Positions 41,991 to 51,365 are shown, numbered from the stretch's first letter. The stretch is DNA of 54,094 bases from an uncultured Hungatella sp. (GCA_910588505.1 CAJUPQ010000016.1:1-54094), one strand, 5' to 3'. Notes: generated from the sequence alone by a model not told the origin. Numbers and translations are program-made.

Positions 41991-42575
41991 ATGAGTCAGA
42001 ATGTATTTCTTGATGATAAAAAGACATTGACATTAGATGATTTCATGAAAAACAATGCACAGGAGAGGGATAATCTGGGCGATCAGATTCCTGTTACGGT
42101 ATACCGTCTGATGGAATACGCGATTCGAGAAGTGTTAGAGGAGCGGTTTGGAAAGGAAGCGCAGGAGAGCGTGTTTCGGGAAGGCGGATTTCGGGCGGGG
42201 GAATATTTTGCGAAAAATTTTTTGGATATTACACTATCGGTCAATGAATTTTTGGCTCAGCTTGGCAGAGAGCTGGAGATCTTGAAGATAGGTGTACTTC
42301 ATATAGAAGAGTTGAATCAGGAGACAGGAAGGTTTATGATGACCGTGGCCGAGGATGCGGACTGTTCCGGACTTCCGGTTCTGGGCGAGACGGTCTGCAA
42401 TTATGACGAAGGGTTTTTGTCAGGGGTTTTGACCACCTATACAGGAAAAGCGTACAAGGTGAGAGAGATTGACTGTTGGGCTACCGGGAACCGAGTATGC
42501 AGATTTTGTGCCGAGGTAAGTGAAAGAACTGCGAGGAGCTGCCATGGAAGAGAAAAATTGCCAGATTCTTTTTGA
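41991..42575 (+). CDS. V4R-domain sensor protein
   Basis: The start was set at ATG 41991 after GGAAGGGG, giving 194 residues. The family call rests on the C-terminal part: MTVAEDADCSGLPVLGETVC, EGFLSGVLTTYTGKAYKVRE, and DCWATGNRVCRFCAEV. This is the V4R (4VR) fold that binds small hydrocarbons or lipids and keeps conserved cysteines. The N-terminal helical part (PVTVYRLMEYAIREVLEERF) is typical. It ends in-frame overlapping the start of a diguanylate cyclase by 32 bases, so it is probably the input module of that enzyme on a separate chain. Confidence 0.8.
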   Translation: MSQNVFLDDKKTLTLDDFMKNNAQERDNLGDQIPVTVYRLMEYAIREVLEERFGKEAQESVFREGGFRAGEYFAKNFLDITLSVNEFLAQLGRELEILKIGVLHIEELNQETGRFMMTVAEDADCSGLPVLGETVCNYDEGFLSGVLTTYTGKAYKVREIDCWATGNRVCRFCAEVSERTARSCHGREKLPDSF

Positions 42576-43821
42576 ATATCTGAAAAGCATTGTGTATGAT
42601 ACTCCGGATGAGAAGCCGGGTCTGGAAGACCTGGAATCTCCGTATAAGAGATTGGGTCAGGGGATGGAGGTTCTTGAAAAGTGGTTGGAGGAGATGCGTA
42701 CATATTCCGCGGACCTCTCCAAAGGGAATCTGTCAGGGACCTTGCCGTCTGAGGAGAACCCGCTGTGCATGAATCTGAAAAATCTTCACGCCAGTTTAAA
42801 TCACCTGACCTGGCAGGCAAAACAGGTGGCGGCAGGGGATTACTCCCAGCAGGTTTCCTATCTGGGAGAGTTCTCAGAGGCCTTTAACACCATGATTGCC
42901 CAGCTTAAGGAGCGGGAGGATCAGCTAAAGGCAGAGAAGGAAGCAGTAGAGAAACAGGCGGATATTCTTCAAAGTTACAATGAACTGCTGCTGGAGCTGA
43001 CACGAAAGCAGAGAGAGTGGATCATCATTGTTGATGTGGAGAGCAAGGATATTGTGTACTGCAACAAGCGGGTTGTGGGGTATGAGGAGATTGCTGACAA
43101 GGAATTTTGTATAAATTGCAGGAATCGGCTTCCGTTTCTTGAGAAGATCCTCTACTGGGAGGACAGAGAGCAGATCCACGCGTGGGAGGCCTGCGACGGC
43201 AACCGCCGGTACTACCGGGTCACTACGTTCCCTCTGGAGTGGAAGAAGCGGAGGGCGTACGCCCATATCCTTATGGATGTCACGGACGAGAAGCTGGAGG
43301 CCAGATATTTGAAGGATAAGGCTTACCATGACGGTCTGACCGGGATTTATAACCGTATGTATTTTGAGGAGATCATGCATAAGATCCTGAAGGAGAAGGA
43401 GCAGGTGGTCCTGGGGTATCTGGATCTGGATTGTTTAAAGGCAGTTAACGATCACTATGGACACGGGGAGGGCGATGACTATATTCTGCGGTTTGTTTCC
43501 ACGGTGAAAAAGTATTTCCGCACTACGGATATTTTTGCCAGGATCGGCGGCGATGAGTTCTGCCTGATCTTGAATAATATCTCCACCAAGGTGGCTGAGG
43601 AGAAGCTTGATTCCGCTATGAGGGAGTTTCAGGGATTCAGGGATAAGAAGTATATACATGGATTTAGTTTTGGCGTGACAAAGATTCGGGGTAAGGAGGA
43701 GACGCGGGATCTTGCTGAGATAATCAAAGAGGTGGACGCCGCTATGTATCAGTGTAAGCGGAAGAATAAGGAATTGTACAGGCGGCAGCAGGAGGGAATA
43801 TATGAGAATCCTGGTGATTAA
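42544..43821 (+). CDS. Diguanylate cyclase with HAMP-like and PAS-like parts
   Basis: The start is ATG 42544 after GAGGAGC, giving 425 residues. Residues ~80-135 look like a HAMP segment (KQVAAGDYSQQVSYLGEFSE, AFNTMIAQLKERE) but no membrane segment is seen, so the protein is cytoplasmic. A PAS-like region follows (WIIIVDVESKDIVYCNKRVV ... RYYRVTTFPLEWKK). The C-terminal GGDEF domain has YHDGLTGIYNRMYFEE and the intact active site RIGGDEFCLIL, so it should make cyclic di-GMP. It overlaps the V4R gene before it and the acetate kinase gene after it. Confidence 0.85.
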   Translation: MEEKNCQILFEYLKSIVYDTPDEKPGLEDLESPYKRLGQGMEVLEKWLEEMRTYSADLSKGNLSGTLPSEENPLCMNLKNLHASLNHLTWQAKQVAAGDYSQQVSYLGEFSEAFNTMIAQLKEREDQLKAEKEAVEKQADILQSYNELLLELTRKQREWIIIVDVESKDIVYCNKRVVGYEEIADKEFCINCRNRLPFLEKILYWEDREQIHAWEACDGNRRYYRVTTFPLEWKKRRAYAHILMDVTDEKLEARYLKDKAYHDGLTGIYNRMYFEEIMHKILKEKEQVVLGYLDLDCLKAVNDHYGHGEGDDYILRFVSTVKKYFRTTDIFARIGGDEFCLILNNISTKVAEEKLDSAMREFQGFRDKKYIHGFSFGVTKIRGKEETRDLAEIIKEVDAAMYQCKRKNKELYRRQQEGIYENPGD

Positions 43822-45007
43822 CAGCGGAAGTTCTTCCCTGAAATTTCAGGTCATTGACTCGGAGACCGAGCAGGTGCTGGCCAAAGGCCTGTGCGAGCGC
43901 ATCGGGATTGACGGGATATTTACTTACAGGACGGATAAGGTGTCCATAAAGGAGCCGGTGGCTATGGAGAACCACACCCAGGCCGTACATACGCTTCTGG
44001 ATACCCTGGTGGAGCCGGAGAAGGGGATCATAGGCAGCTTTCAGGAGATTGATGTTATCGGACATCGGCTGGTACACGGCGGGGAGAAGTTTACCGGCTC
44101 TGTGGTGGTGACGGATGAGGTGATCCAGGCCATGACAGAGTGCAACGACCTGGCGCCGCTGCACAACCCGGCTAATCTCATCGGAGTGGACGCCTGCCGG
44201 AAGCTAATGCCGGATACGCTGATGGTTGGGGTGTTTGACACGGCCTTTAACCAGACCATGGAGCCTAAGGCCTACCTGTACGGCCTGCCTTATCGGTATT
44301 ATGAAAAGTATAAGATCCGCCGTTACGGATTTCACGGAATCAGCCACAAGTATGTGTCCCAGAGGGCGGCGCAGTTTATGGGGCAGGACCCCAGGCATGT
44401 GAAGACCATTGTGTGCCATCTGGGCAATGGGGCCAGCATCAGCGCCGTGAAGTACGGAAAGGTGGTAGACAATTCCATGGGATTTACGCCTCTTGAAGGC
44501 CTGGTCATGGGAACCAGGTGCGGGGATGTGGATCCTGGAGCATTGGAGTTTCTCGCAAAGAAGGAGAACCTGGATTTTCCACAGGTTATGGCGATTTTGA
44601 ATCAGGAGTCAGGGGTTTTGGGCATTTCTAAAAACTACTCCAGCGATTTCAGGGAGCTGAAGGACGCAGAGATTAAATATAACGAGAAGGCGGCTCTTGC
44701 CAGAGAGATCTTTGCCTATAAGGTGGCCAAATATGTGGGCAGTTACGCGGCTGCCATGAACGGGGTGGACAATATCGTGTTTACCGCCGGGGTGGGGGAG
44801 AATGATTCCGACATCCGGGAGGAGATATGCAGTTATCTGGAGTTTTTGGGGATCAGACTGGATGAGCTTAAGAACCGGGAACAGGCGGAGGCTGTAAGAA
44901 TATCAGAAGGAACTTCCAAGGTTAACGTGCTGGTGATCCGGACCAATGAGGAACTGGAGATTGCCAGGGAGACTGCGGAGGTGGCGCGGCAGAACGGCGT
45001 GAGATGA
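43802..45007 (+). CDS. ackA: Acetate kinase
   Basis: This 401-residue enzyme makes ATP from acetyl phosphate. Both family signatures are clear: LVINSGSSSLKFQVID at the N-terminus and YGFHGISHKYVS (about residues 177-188). GNGASISAVK, FTPLEGLVMGTRCGDVDPG and FTAGVGENDSDIRE are also intact. AGGAGGGA lies just before the ATG, inside the end of the diguanylate cyclase gene (20-base overlap). Usually ackA follows pta; no pta is present here. Co-expression with a V4R sensor and a cyclase is unusual. Confidence 0.97.
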   Translation: MRILVINSGSSSLKFQVIDSETEQVLAKGLCERIGIDGIFTYRTDKVSIKEPVAMENHTQAVHTLLDTLVEPEKGIIGSFQEIDVIGHRLVHGGEKFTGSVVVTDEVIQAMTECNDLAPLHNPANLIGVDACRKLMPDTLMVGVFDTAFNQTMEPKAYLYGLPYRYYEKYKIRRYGFHGISHKYVSQRAAQFMGQDPRHVKTIVCHLGNGASISAVKYGKVVDNSMGFTPLEGLVMGTRCGDVDPGALEFLAKKENLDFPQVMAILNQESGVLGISKNYSSDFRELKDAEIKYNEKAALAREIFAYKVAKYVGSYAAAMNGVDNIVFTAGVGENDSDIREEICSYLEFLGIRLDELKNREQAEAVRISEGTSKVNVLVIRTNEELEIARETAEVARQNGVR

Positions 45008-45012
45008 CGCTG

Positions 45013-45035
45013 TTCTGCCTATTTTTGCGGCAGAA
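45013..45035. terminator. Hairpin between ackA and the TetR gene
   Basis: TTCTGCC (45013-45019) pairs with GGCAGAA (45029-45035) around a T-rich loop, 6 bases after the ackA stop. It lies between convergent genes and may stop both. Confidence 0.5.
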
Positions 45036-45036
45036 T

Positions 45037-45594
45037 TCAGCAGGATTTTTCCTTTTCCATAGCCAGAAACCAATTCCCCGTATTCTGCGTCAGGCTAACA
45101 AGGGTTGACAGTATCTGGTCCCGGTCGTAGTTCCGGCTTCCCATGTAAGCATAGTATCCGCCGTAAATGGTGTAGGTCAGCACCATGTTCCGCACAGGGT
45201 CCAGGTGATATTGAGGGTATTTTTCGGCGATCATCTTCTTGATGGACTGCTCGATTTTTGACACAAACAGGCTGCTTCGACTGTCGGAGAAGAGAATCTG
45301 AATCAGATGATCCTGGGATAAGTATCCCAAAACCAGCTGGCGGGTAAATTCTCCCGTGTTCTCCCAGATGTATTCGGAGTGGTCCATGGACTGAATCACA
45401 GACAGGACCACTTCATTTTCCAGTGAGTCCGACAGCTCATATATGTCCCCGTAATGAGAGTAAAAGGTTGATTTATTGACCATAGCCATTTCACACAGTT
45501 CCTTGACCGTGATTTTCTCCAGCGGCCTTTTGGCCCGGAGAGCCAGGAAGGCGTTGATGATGGCTTTTTTTGTTTTTACAATCCGCAGATCCAT
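45037..45594 (-). CDS. TetR/AcrR-family regulator
   Basis: The 185-residue protein has an N-terminal helix-turn-helix (KTKKAIINAFLALRAKRPLE, KITVKELCEMAMVNKSTFYS, HYGDIYEL), the typical TetR DNA-binding form. The C-terminal helical part (NMVLTYTIYGGYYAYM, TGNWFLAMEKEKSC) would bind an unknown ligand. AGAAAGGAAAC precedes the start. It is divergent from glgB across ~130 bases that include a palindrome at the glgB promoter, so control of glgB is possible. Confidence 0.85.
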   Translation of the reverse strand: MDLRIVKTKKAIINAFLALRAKRPLEKITVKELCEMAMVNKSTFYSHYGDIYELSDSLENEVVLSVIQSMDHSEYIWENTGEFTRQLVLGYLSQDHLIQILFSDSRSSLFVSKIEQSIKKMIAEKYPQYHLDPVRNMVLTYTIYGGYYAYMGSRNYDRDQILSTLVSLTQNTGNWFLAMEKEKSC

Positions 45595-45684
45595 AAGGTT
45601 TCCTTTCTCCCGACGATTTTGGAAATGAGTTGGTTATCCGACTTTAGGATGGAATCGTCTGTGGCGGATACCAAGGTTTATTTT

Positions 45685-45710
45685 TATAATGGTGTATTAT
45701 ACCATAAAAA
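45685..45710 (+). promoter_or_regulatory. glgB promoter -10 box and inverted repeat
   Basis: TATAAT (45685-45690) is overlapped by ATGGT (45689-45693) and ACCAT (45701-45705), with TTTTTAT and ATAAAAA outside them, offset by one base. This could be the TetR-type operator. GAGGGGGA then ATG 45726 follow. Confidence 0.45.
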
Positions 45711-45725
45711 TGAGGGGGACTATAG

Positions 45726-47525
45726 ATGGATTTTTACGGATTTTACACGGGGACGGAATTTGAGGCATATAACTTTTTGGGAGCCCATCGCCAGGGAAAC
45801 GGCGTTGTGTTCCGCACCTTTGCCCCGGGCGCCAGAAAAATTGACGTCATAGGGGAGTTTAACAGCTGGCAGGGGCAGGAAATGAGAAAGATTCATGACG
45901 GCAATTTCTGGGAGTGCGAAGCAGAGGGAGCAAAGCCGGGGCAGATGTACAAATACCGGATCACCGGGGCGGACGGGAGTGTGCGGGACCATGCGGACCC
46001 CTATGGCTTTGCTATGGAGCTGCGACCTCACACGGCTTCTTTTGTGTGCGGGGATGAGGTCTTCGACTTTGGGGACGGGGCCTGGATGAAAAAGCGGAGC
46101 GTTGCAAAGGACAAGCCCTTGAATATTTATGAGATTCATGCCGGTTCCTGGAAGCGGCCTTCGGATGAGCCGGGGGACTGGTACAATTATGAGGAGCTGG
46201 CAGAAAGGCTGGTTCCCTATTTAAAGGAGCAGGGCTACAATTATGTGGAGGTTCTGCCTCTTGCGGAGCATCCCAGCGATGAGTCCTGGGGGTATCAGAT
46301 CACAGGGTTTTTCAGCCCTACTTCCAGATACGGCACGCCGGGGCAGCTGAAACGTATGGTAAAGCTTCTCCACAGCCATGATATCGGGGTTATCATGGAT
46401 TTTGTACCGGTTCATTTTGCGGTGGATGATTACGCGCTGTGGAATTATGACGGCACGGCTCTGTATGAGTACCCTAACCAGGATGTGGGAAAGAGTGAGT
46501 GGGGAAGCTGTAATTTCATGCATTCCAGGGGAGAGGTGAGAAGTTTTCTCCAATCAGCAGCCAATTACTGGCTGACAGAGTTCCATTTTGACGGCCTGCG
46601 GATGGACGCCATCAGCAACATGATCTACTGGCAGGGCAATCCCGCCAGGGGGGAGAACCGGGGCGCTGTGGTCTTTCTGCAGAATCTGAACCAGGGGCTG
46701 AAAAAGCGCCACCCGTCCTGTCTTCTGATCGCGGAGGATTCCACGGCCAGGCCGGATATTACAAAGGCGGCCTCAGAGGGAGGCCTCGGGTTTGACTACA
46801 AGTGGGATATGGGGTGGATGAACGATACCCTGTCGTATTTTCAGTCTTCCCCCAAGCAGAGGGTGGAGCGGTATCACAAGCTGACCTTCTCCATGCAGTA
46901 TTACTACCAGGAGAAGTATCTGCTTCCCCTGTCCCATGATGAGAATGTTCATGGGAAGGCCACGATTCTCCAGAAGATGAACGGGGATTATGAGGGCAAA
47001 TTCCCTCAGGCCAGGGCGTTTTACCTGTATATGTATCTCCATCCGGGGAAGAAGCTGAATTTTATGGGAAATGAGCTGGGACAGATGAGGGAGTGGGATG
47101 AAAAGCGGGAGCAGGACTGGGATATTTTGAAGTATCCCAATCATGACGCGTTTTGCCGGTTTATAAGGGATCTGAACCAGCTGTATCTGGATAATCCGGC
47201 TTTGTGGCAGATGGATTATGAGCAGGAGGGATTTCAGTGGCTGGACTGCCATCAGGAGGCCAGGTGTATCTACGCCTTTGAGAGGAGGAGTAAAAAGCAG
47301 CGGATCGGGGCAGTGTTTAATTTTTCCGGGATTGCGCAGAAGGATTACAAGGTTCGGGTGCCGGGGGCGAAAAAGCTGACGCTTCTTTTGGACACGGACA
47401 GGGATATCTATGGGGGTGGCGCTGTGGGGCTTGAAAGCGGTGTAGTGGAGTGGGTGGATGAAGAGACGGAGACAGTGACGGTTTCCCTGGAGGCGTTTAG
47501 CGGGAGGTGTTATTTGGTGGAGTGA
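45726..47525 (+). CDS. glgB: 1,4-alpha-glucan branching enzyme
   Basis: The 599-residue enzyme has an N-terminal CBM48-like domain (EAYNFLGAHRQGNGVVFRTF APG..., GEFNSWQGQEM) and a GH13 barrel. The four conserved regions are MDFVPVHF, FDGLRMDAIS (nucleophile Asp), LLIAEDST (acid/base Glu) and LPLSHDENVHGK. The C-terminal sandwich ends AFSGRCYLVE. It introduces alpha-1,6 branches into glycogen. It is shorter than the ~730-residue enterobacterial enzyme because the extra N1 domain is missing, as in many clostridia. No other glg genes lie near. Confidence 0.95.
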   Translation: MDFYGFYTGTEFEAYNFLGAHRQGNGVVFRTFAPGARKIDVIGEFNSWQGQEMRKIHDGNFWECEAEGAKPGQMYKYRITGADGSVRDHADPYGFAMELRPHTASFVCGDEVFDFGDGAWMKKRSVAKDKPLNIYEIHAGSWKRPSDEPGDWYNYEELAERLVPYLKEQGYNYVEVLPLAEHPSDESWGYQITGFFSPTSRYGTPGQLKRMVKLLHSHDIGVIMDFVPVHFAVDDYALWNYDGTALYEYPNQDVGKSEWGSCNFMHSRGEVRSFLQSAANYWLTEFHFDGLRMDAISNMIYWQGNPARGENRGAVVFLQNLNQGLKKRHPSCLLIAEDSTARPDITKAASEGGLGFDYKWDMGWMNDTLSYFQSSPKQRVERYHKLTFSMQYYYQEKYLLPLSHDENVHGKATILQKMNGDYEGKFPQARAFYLYMYLHPGKKLNFMGNELGQMREWDEKREQDWDILKYPNHDAFCRFIRDLNQLYLDNPALWQMDYEQEGFQWLDCHQEARCIYAFERRSKKQRIGAVFNFSGIAQKDYKVRVPGAKKLTLLLDTDRDIYGGGAVGLESGVVEWVDEETETVTVSLEAFSGRCYLVE

Positions 47526-47691
47526 ATTGGGAGGTTCAGGCAAAGGCAGTAGTGTTTGAGGGCTGTGATGGGGGAGGGGATATCACAGATTTTGGGGATA
47601 GACCTATAGAAACCCAGGAAATAGAGGAGAGGGTTGAGATGCCGGGGATATGGCGATCCGGATTTTAAATGAGTTTTGAGTTTAGACGGTT

Positions 47692-48105
47692 TTGAGGAAC
47701 AGGGCAATTGCCACGTACCGGTTTGACCACAGAGGCCATGGGCGCTCTGAGGGGGAGCGGACGTATTACGGGGATTTTAATGAGCTGCTGGATGATACCA
47801 ATGTGGTGGTGGATATGGCCATTGAGGAGAACCCGAATATTCCCGTATTTTTGATGGGCCACAGCATGGGCGAGGTTACGGTGGCTCTGTACGGGGCCGA
47901 GTATCCGGATAAAAAGCTTAAGGGGCTTGTGACCAGCGGGGCGCGACCCATGACAATGTGGGGCTGATCACAGGGGGTCCCAAGAACCTGGATCCTCATA
48001 CCCAGTTTCCCAATGAGCTGGGAGGCGGCGTCTGCTCCGTGGCTGAGGTGGTGGACTGGTACGGCAAAGACCCGTACAACACCAAGACATTTACCACAGG
48101 TATGC
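47692..48105 (+). pseudogene. Alpha/beta hydrolase (monoacylglycerol-lipase-like), fragment
   Basis: The frame YRFDHRGHGRSEG..., NPNIPVFLMGHSMGEVTVAL (nucleophile Ser in GHSMG) is typical of serine aminopeptidase-S33-type lipases. It ends at TGA after MTMWG. A shifted frame then gives LDPHTQFPNELGGGVCS and VVDWYGKDPYN, which belongs further along the same family. The N-terminal part, a stretch after the serine and the end with the catalytic His are missing. Confidence 0.7.
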
Positions 48106-48511
48106 GCGTTTACCGCGCTGACCGTGCGAAAGCGTAATGGCAGCAGGCATCCGGCCCATCGCCAAAGGCGATTCTAATTGGCCGGATGCGTAACAGTTCA
48201 AGGGTTATTTGAACTGTTACCATCAGATGGCGGGGAAGTTCGGGGGAGGAAGAATTGGGATTGCGCCAGGTGACTGTGTGTGATATAGTTATTTTGTCAG
48301 GAAATGGGGCGGCCGCGGCATCCTCCTGGAGGCGGACCGGGATTTTGCTGGCCCGGGTGAGAGACAGACGGATGGGGATTGAACGCTTAAATGTGATTTT
48401 CCTGGCAGAATGGAAAGGGGGCGGGGCGATGTAAGAGAAGGACGGATACCGTCATAAGGGTATCCTGTTTAGGTAATGTGTGCTTGGACTTAGATTTTTA
48501 AGAAAGCACGG
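48106..48511. other. Intergenic stretch with repeats
   Basis: No gene is seen. The stretch holds AATCGCC-TTT-GGCGAT (on the minus strand, ~48155-48171) and GCGTAATGGCAGC (48132-48144), which together resemble the sequence at 14299-14343. It also holds a perfect 12-base hairpin GTAACAGTTCAA (48190-48201) with TTGAACTGTTAC (48209-48220). GC-rich debris follows. Confidence 0.45.
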
Positions 48512-48568
48512 ATGGTTCTGAATGACAGAGGAACTAAGGTTTATATTTTTGAAAAGGAGCATTGTATT

Positions 48569-49093
48569 ATGGCTATGACGACAATTAACGGATTTCCAAT
48601 CTATGCGGTGACGCGGAATGATGTGGAGTACCGTCCGTCTTATTTTCAGCAGCAGGCCGAAACATGGGTGGAAGGCTCAAAGAGGGATAGCCTTACCCGG
48701 CAGGAGATTGAAGAGTTAAAGAGAAGGTATAATTGTAAGAACATGTCGGAGGAGGATACGGTTTCCCTGTTTGGGGAGCTTGTGGAGGCAGGGATTATGT
48801 CAACCAGCACCGCAAGGGATATTTTTTGTGGGGCTACTCCGCTGGATGTGAGCAAGATTGATCCTACCAAACCTCAGTCTGTATTGACAAAGTGTGATGA
48901 GGCTTATGAGAGCAGGATGAGCGGGATCAGGAGCTTTGAGGGATTGCGGGCCATGTTCAGTGTAGGCGGGCTGGATGCCTACAAAAACTGGTATGAGTAT
49001 GCCAAATCGGTTACGGATGTGGATGTGGAGGAACACCGGTATTTTCAGGAGTACCGGAAGTTTCTGGAGGTGCTGGGACAGATAGGCGCCTGA
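48569..49093 (+). CDS. Hypothetical protein
   Basis: The start was set at ATG 48569, after AAAAGGAGC, giving 174 residues. There is no signal or membrane segment. The sequence is helical and charged (DSLTRQEIEELKRRYNCKNM, SEEDTVSLFGELVEAGIMST, then YKNWYEYAKSVTDVD). The middle GIMST...RDIFCGATPLD looks like a short conserved loop. No domain was recognised. It stands alone between debris and a strong terminator (49105-49142), so it forms its own unit. It is clearly a real gene by its start, length and codon pattern. Confidence 0.7.
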   Translation: MAMTTINGFPIYAVTRNDVEYRPSYFQQQAETWVEGSKRDSLTRQEIEELKRRYNCKNMSEEDTVSLFGELVEAGIMSTSTARDIFCGATPLDVSKIDPTKPQSVLTKCDEAYESRMSGIRSFEGLRAMFSVGGLDAYKNWYEYAKSVTDVDVEEHRYFQEYRKFLEVLGQIGA

Positions 49094-49104
49094 GAGGTAA
49101 AAAG

Positions 49105-49142
49105 GGAGGGCAGGAAATCTTTGGAGGGATTTCCTGCCCTCT
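49105..49142 (+). terminator. Strong terminator after the hypothetical gene
   Basis: AGGGCAGGAAATC pairs with GATTTCCTGCCCT around TTTGGAGG-type loop bases and is followed by CTT. It begins 12 bases after the stop codon. Confidence 0.8.
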
Positions 49143-49279
49143 TGATTAAAGCGGGTTTTTAGTTGAAATAAAGGGACGGTTCCTTTATAATCGGAGTATA
49201 AGGTTTTTGGGCTGGGTCCTTATGGAGGGCGGCCACAGGAAATAGAGGTTTCGTCAGGGAAGGCAGAGGGAGTAAGCGT

Positions 49280-49672
49280 ATGTTTTTTATTTTGGGGATC
49301 AATTCCGGACAGAAGAAATTGGCCTCCGGCCAGATGGTTATCTGCAAGGTCTGCGGCGGATACGGTAGGTATCAGGTTTTTATGAGCTATACAAGCTTAA
49401 GTTTGTTTTTTATACCAGTGCTGAAATGGGGCAGACGGTATTATGTGACCATGTCCTGCTGCGGGACGGTGTATGATTTGAACCCGGAGGTGGGGCGGCG
49501 TATGGCCAGAGGGGAGAATGTGGAGATCAGCCCGTCTGATCTGACTCTGGTGAAGGCGGGTACAAGGCAGCAGTGGCAGGCGCCGTCGGGAACCAGGCGG
49601 GTCTGCGCAAACTGCGGGTATGAGACAGAGGAAGATTTTACCTATTGTCCGAAATGCGGCGGCAGGTTTTAG
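49280..49672 (+). CDS. Zinc-ribbon protein
   Basis: This 130-residue protein has two zinc-ribbon pairs. The N-terminal ICKVCGGYGRY is joined by SCCGTVYDL, and the C-terminal VCANCGYETEEDFTYCPKC is a complete zinc ribbon. Between them is a hydrophobic stretch (SLSLFFIPVLKWGRRYYVTM). This is the layout of a common small zinc-ribbon family in Firmicutes whose role is unknown. The upstream site is weak (GGGAGTAAGCGT). The secreted GH5 gene follows after 16 bases, probably in one transcript. Confidence 0.7.
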   Translation: MFFILGINSGQKKLASGQMVICKVCGGYGRYQVFMSYTSLSLFFIPVLKWGRRYYVTMSCCGTVYDLNPEVGRRMARGENVEISPSDLTLVKAGTRQQWQAPSGTRRVCANCGYETEEDFTYCPKCGGRF

Positions 49673-49688
49673 AGGAGGGGAAGGCAGA

Positions 49689-50762
49689 ATGTATTTGATG
49701 GACAGAATATGTTGGATGGGAAAAACGGGGACAGCGCTTTTTCTGGCAGGGGTTTTGGCTATAGGGATGCCGGGGCAGGCACAGGCGGCGAAAACAGCGG
49801 TTAAATCTGCCAGAACAGGGAAAACGGCAGAGGAGGTTCTGAATGTTCCAACCGACCACGGAGCTCTTCGGGTGGATGGGGCCAATCTGGTGGACGCGAA
49901 GGGGGAGAAGTACCAACTGTACGGAATGTCCACACACGGCATAGCCTGGTTTCCGCAGTATATTAACAGGGATACGTTTCGCACCCTGCAGGATGACTGG
50001 GGAACCAACTGCGTGCGTCTGGCCATGTACACGGAGGAGTACAACGGGTATTGCAGCGGAGGCAATAAGGAAGAACTGAAAAGGCTGATGGAAGAGGGCG
50101 TCTCCTATGCCACGGAGCTGGGGATGTATGTGATCGTGGACTGGCACGTATTGAATGATAAAGACCCTAATGTTCACAGGGCGGAGGCAGCGGAATTTTT
50201 TGATCAGATGGCGGCTAAGTGGAAAGACCAGGATAATGTGATCTATGAAATCTGTAATGAGCCTAATTCCGGGACTTCCTGGGAGATGATAACGGCTTAT
50301 GCCAATGAAATCATTCCCGTTATCCGGAAGCATGACAGGGATGCGGTGATTATTGTGGGGACGCCTTCCTGGAGTCAGGAGATTGACGAGGCCCTGAAAC
50401 GTCCTCTGGAGTTTGACAATGTGATGTATGCCCTTCATTTTTATGCGGGTACTCACACAGACTGGCTCAGAAATAGAGTCCGGGAGTGTGTAGACAGGGG
50501 GCTTCCTGTGTTTATCAGTGAGTTTGGCATGTGTGACGCCTCCGGAAACGGAGCCAATGATTTTGGCCAGGCGGATCAGTGGATGGAGCTGATCGACAGG
50601 TATGGATTAAGTTACTGCTGCTGGAATCTGGCTAATAAAGATGAGAGGAGCAGCGTCATCCGGGCGGACTGTGGGAAGGTTTCCGGATGGGAAGAGAGTG
50701 AGTTAAGTGAGTCAGGGCAGTGGATTCGGAGGAGATTTCGGGGAGAGGCGCAGAAAAGGTAA
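49689..50762 (+). CDS. Secreted GH5 endo-glucanase (cellulase-type)
   Basis: The start is ATG 49689 after GAGGGGAAGG, giving 357 residues. A signal peptide (to AQA-A, about residue 37) marks export. The GH5 barrel has IYEICNEPN with acid/base Glu191 and VFISEFGMCD with nucleophile Glu278. VDWHVLNDKDPN, YALHFYAGTH and CCWNLANKDERSS agree with subfamily 2-type endo-beta-1,4-glucanases. There is no binding module. It would cut cellulose or related beta-glucans outside the cell. The exact substrate is inferred. Confidence 0.9.
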   Translation: MYLMDRICWMGKTGTALFLAGVLAIGMPGQAQAAKTAVKSARTGKTAEEVLNVPTDHGALRVDGANLVDAKGEKYQLYGMSTHGIAWFPQYINRDTFRTLQDDWGTNCVRLAMYTEEYNGYCSGGNKEELKRLMEEGVSYATELGMYVIVDWHVLNDKDPNVHRAEAAEFFDQMAAKWKDQDNVIYEICNEPNSGTSWEMITAYANEIIPVIRKHDRDAVIIVGTPSWSQEIDEALKRPLEFDNVMYALHFYAGTHTDWLRNRVRECVDRGLPVFISEFGMCDASGNGANDFGQADQWMELIDRYGLSYCCWNLANKDERSSVIRADCGKVSGWEESELSESGQWIRRRFRGEAQKR

Positions 50763-51330
50763 AGGAGAATAGTATGTTAAATCTGTGCGGTCATTTGATT
50801 TTGTGCCAAAGGAGATGGAGATCATTCGCGATAATCGCGATTATTTTAGAAGATATACAGTAGATAAATTAGACACCAGGGTTAATGGCAGTTTAGGTCA
50901 TACAGATGGAGCGGTTTATGTTGATAATACCAGATTTAGAGACAAATATGGATATATTTTTTTGACAGAGCTGACCTGTTTATGACTGAGAAAGTAGAGA
51001 ATATGATATATGAGTCGGACAGTGCGGTGATGCTTGTGGATAGTAAAAGATATCAGCTTGATTCTGATGATATGCCTGTATAGATTGCCTCTATCAAGAG
51101 AAATAAGGACAGAGTAGAGGTGGTTACGGAGTGTTAATGATTGCAGAAGATAATCCAGATATAGTTATTAGTAAACTGCTGGGTAAAGTACTTTGTATTG
51201 AGTTTAAGAAAGGGAACAGCGGGTTTAACCAAAGAGTATAAATTGTGGGTTAGCCAGAATAATGGGGTGATGTTGCCGGATAAATGGTGGGAATAAAATA
51301 AAAATACATATTAAAGCATATTTATGTAAA
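50763..51330 (+). pseudogene. Decayed coding debris, unrecognised
   Basis: Several short frames follow one another. VRSFDFVPKEMEIIRDNRDY to TELTCL stops at 50985. The next frame continues DRADLFMTEKVENMIYESDS to DDMPV then stop. IASIKRNKDRVEVVTEC and LTKEYKLWVSQNNGVM follow. Joined, they suggest one gene of ~150 codons with at least two frameshifts and a stop. The parent was not recognised. Confidence 0.4.
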
Positions 51331-51336
51331 TACCCA

Positions 51337-51365
51337 TTGACGAATCCGCAAATAGTCCGTATGAT
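51337..51365 (+). promoter_or_regulatory. Promoter of the antiporter gene
   Basis: TTGACG (51337-51342), a 17-base spacer and TATGAT (51360-51365) precede AGGGGGA (51385-51391) and ATG 51399. Confidence 0.6.

Noticed and set aside
46773..47543. Minus-strand frame of 256 codons opposite glgB
   Set aside because: Shadow of glgB; the conserved GH13 motifs are on the plus strand.
49397..50456. Minus-strand frames opposite the zinc-ribbon and GH5 genes
   Set aside because: Shadows of the plus-strand genes, which carry catalytic motifs, a signal peptide and ribosome binding sites.
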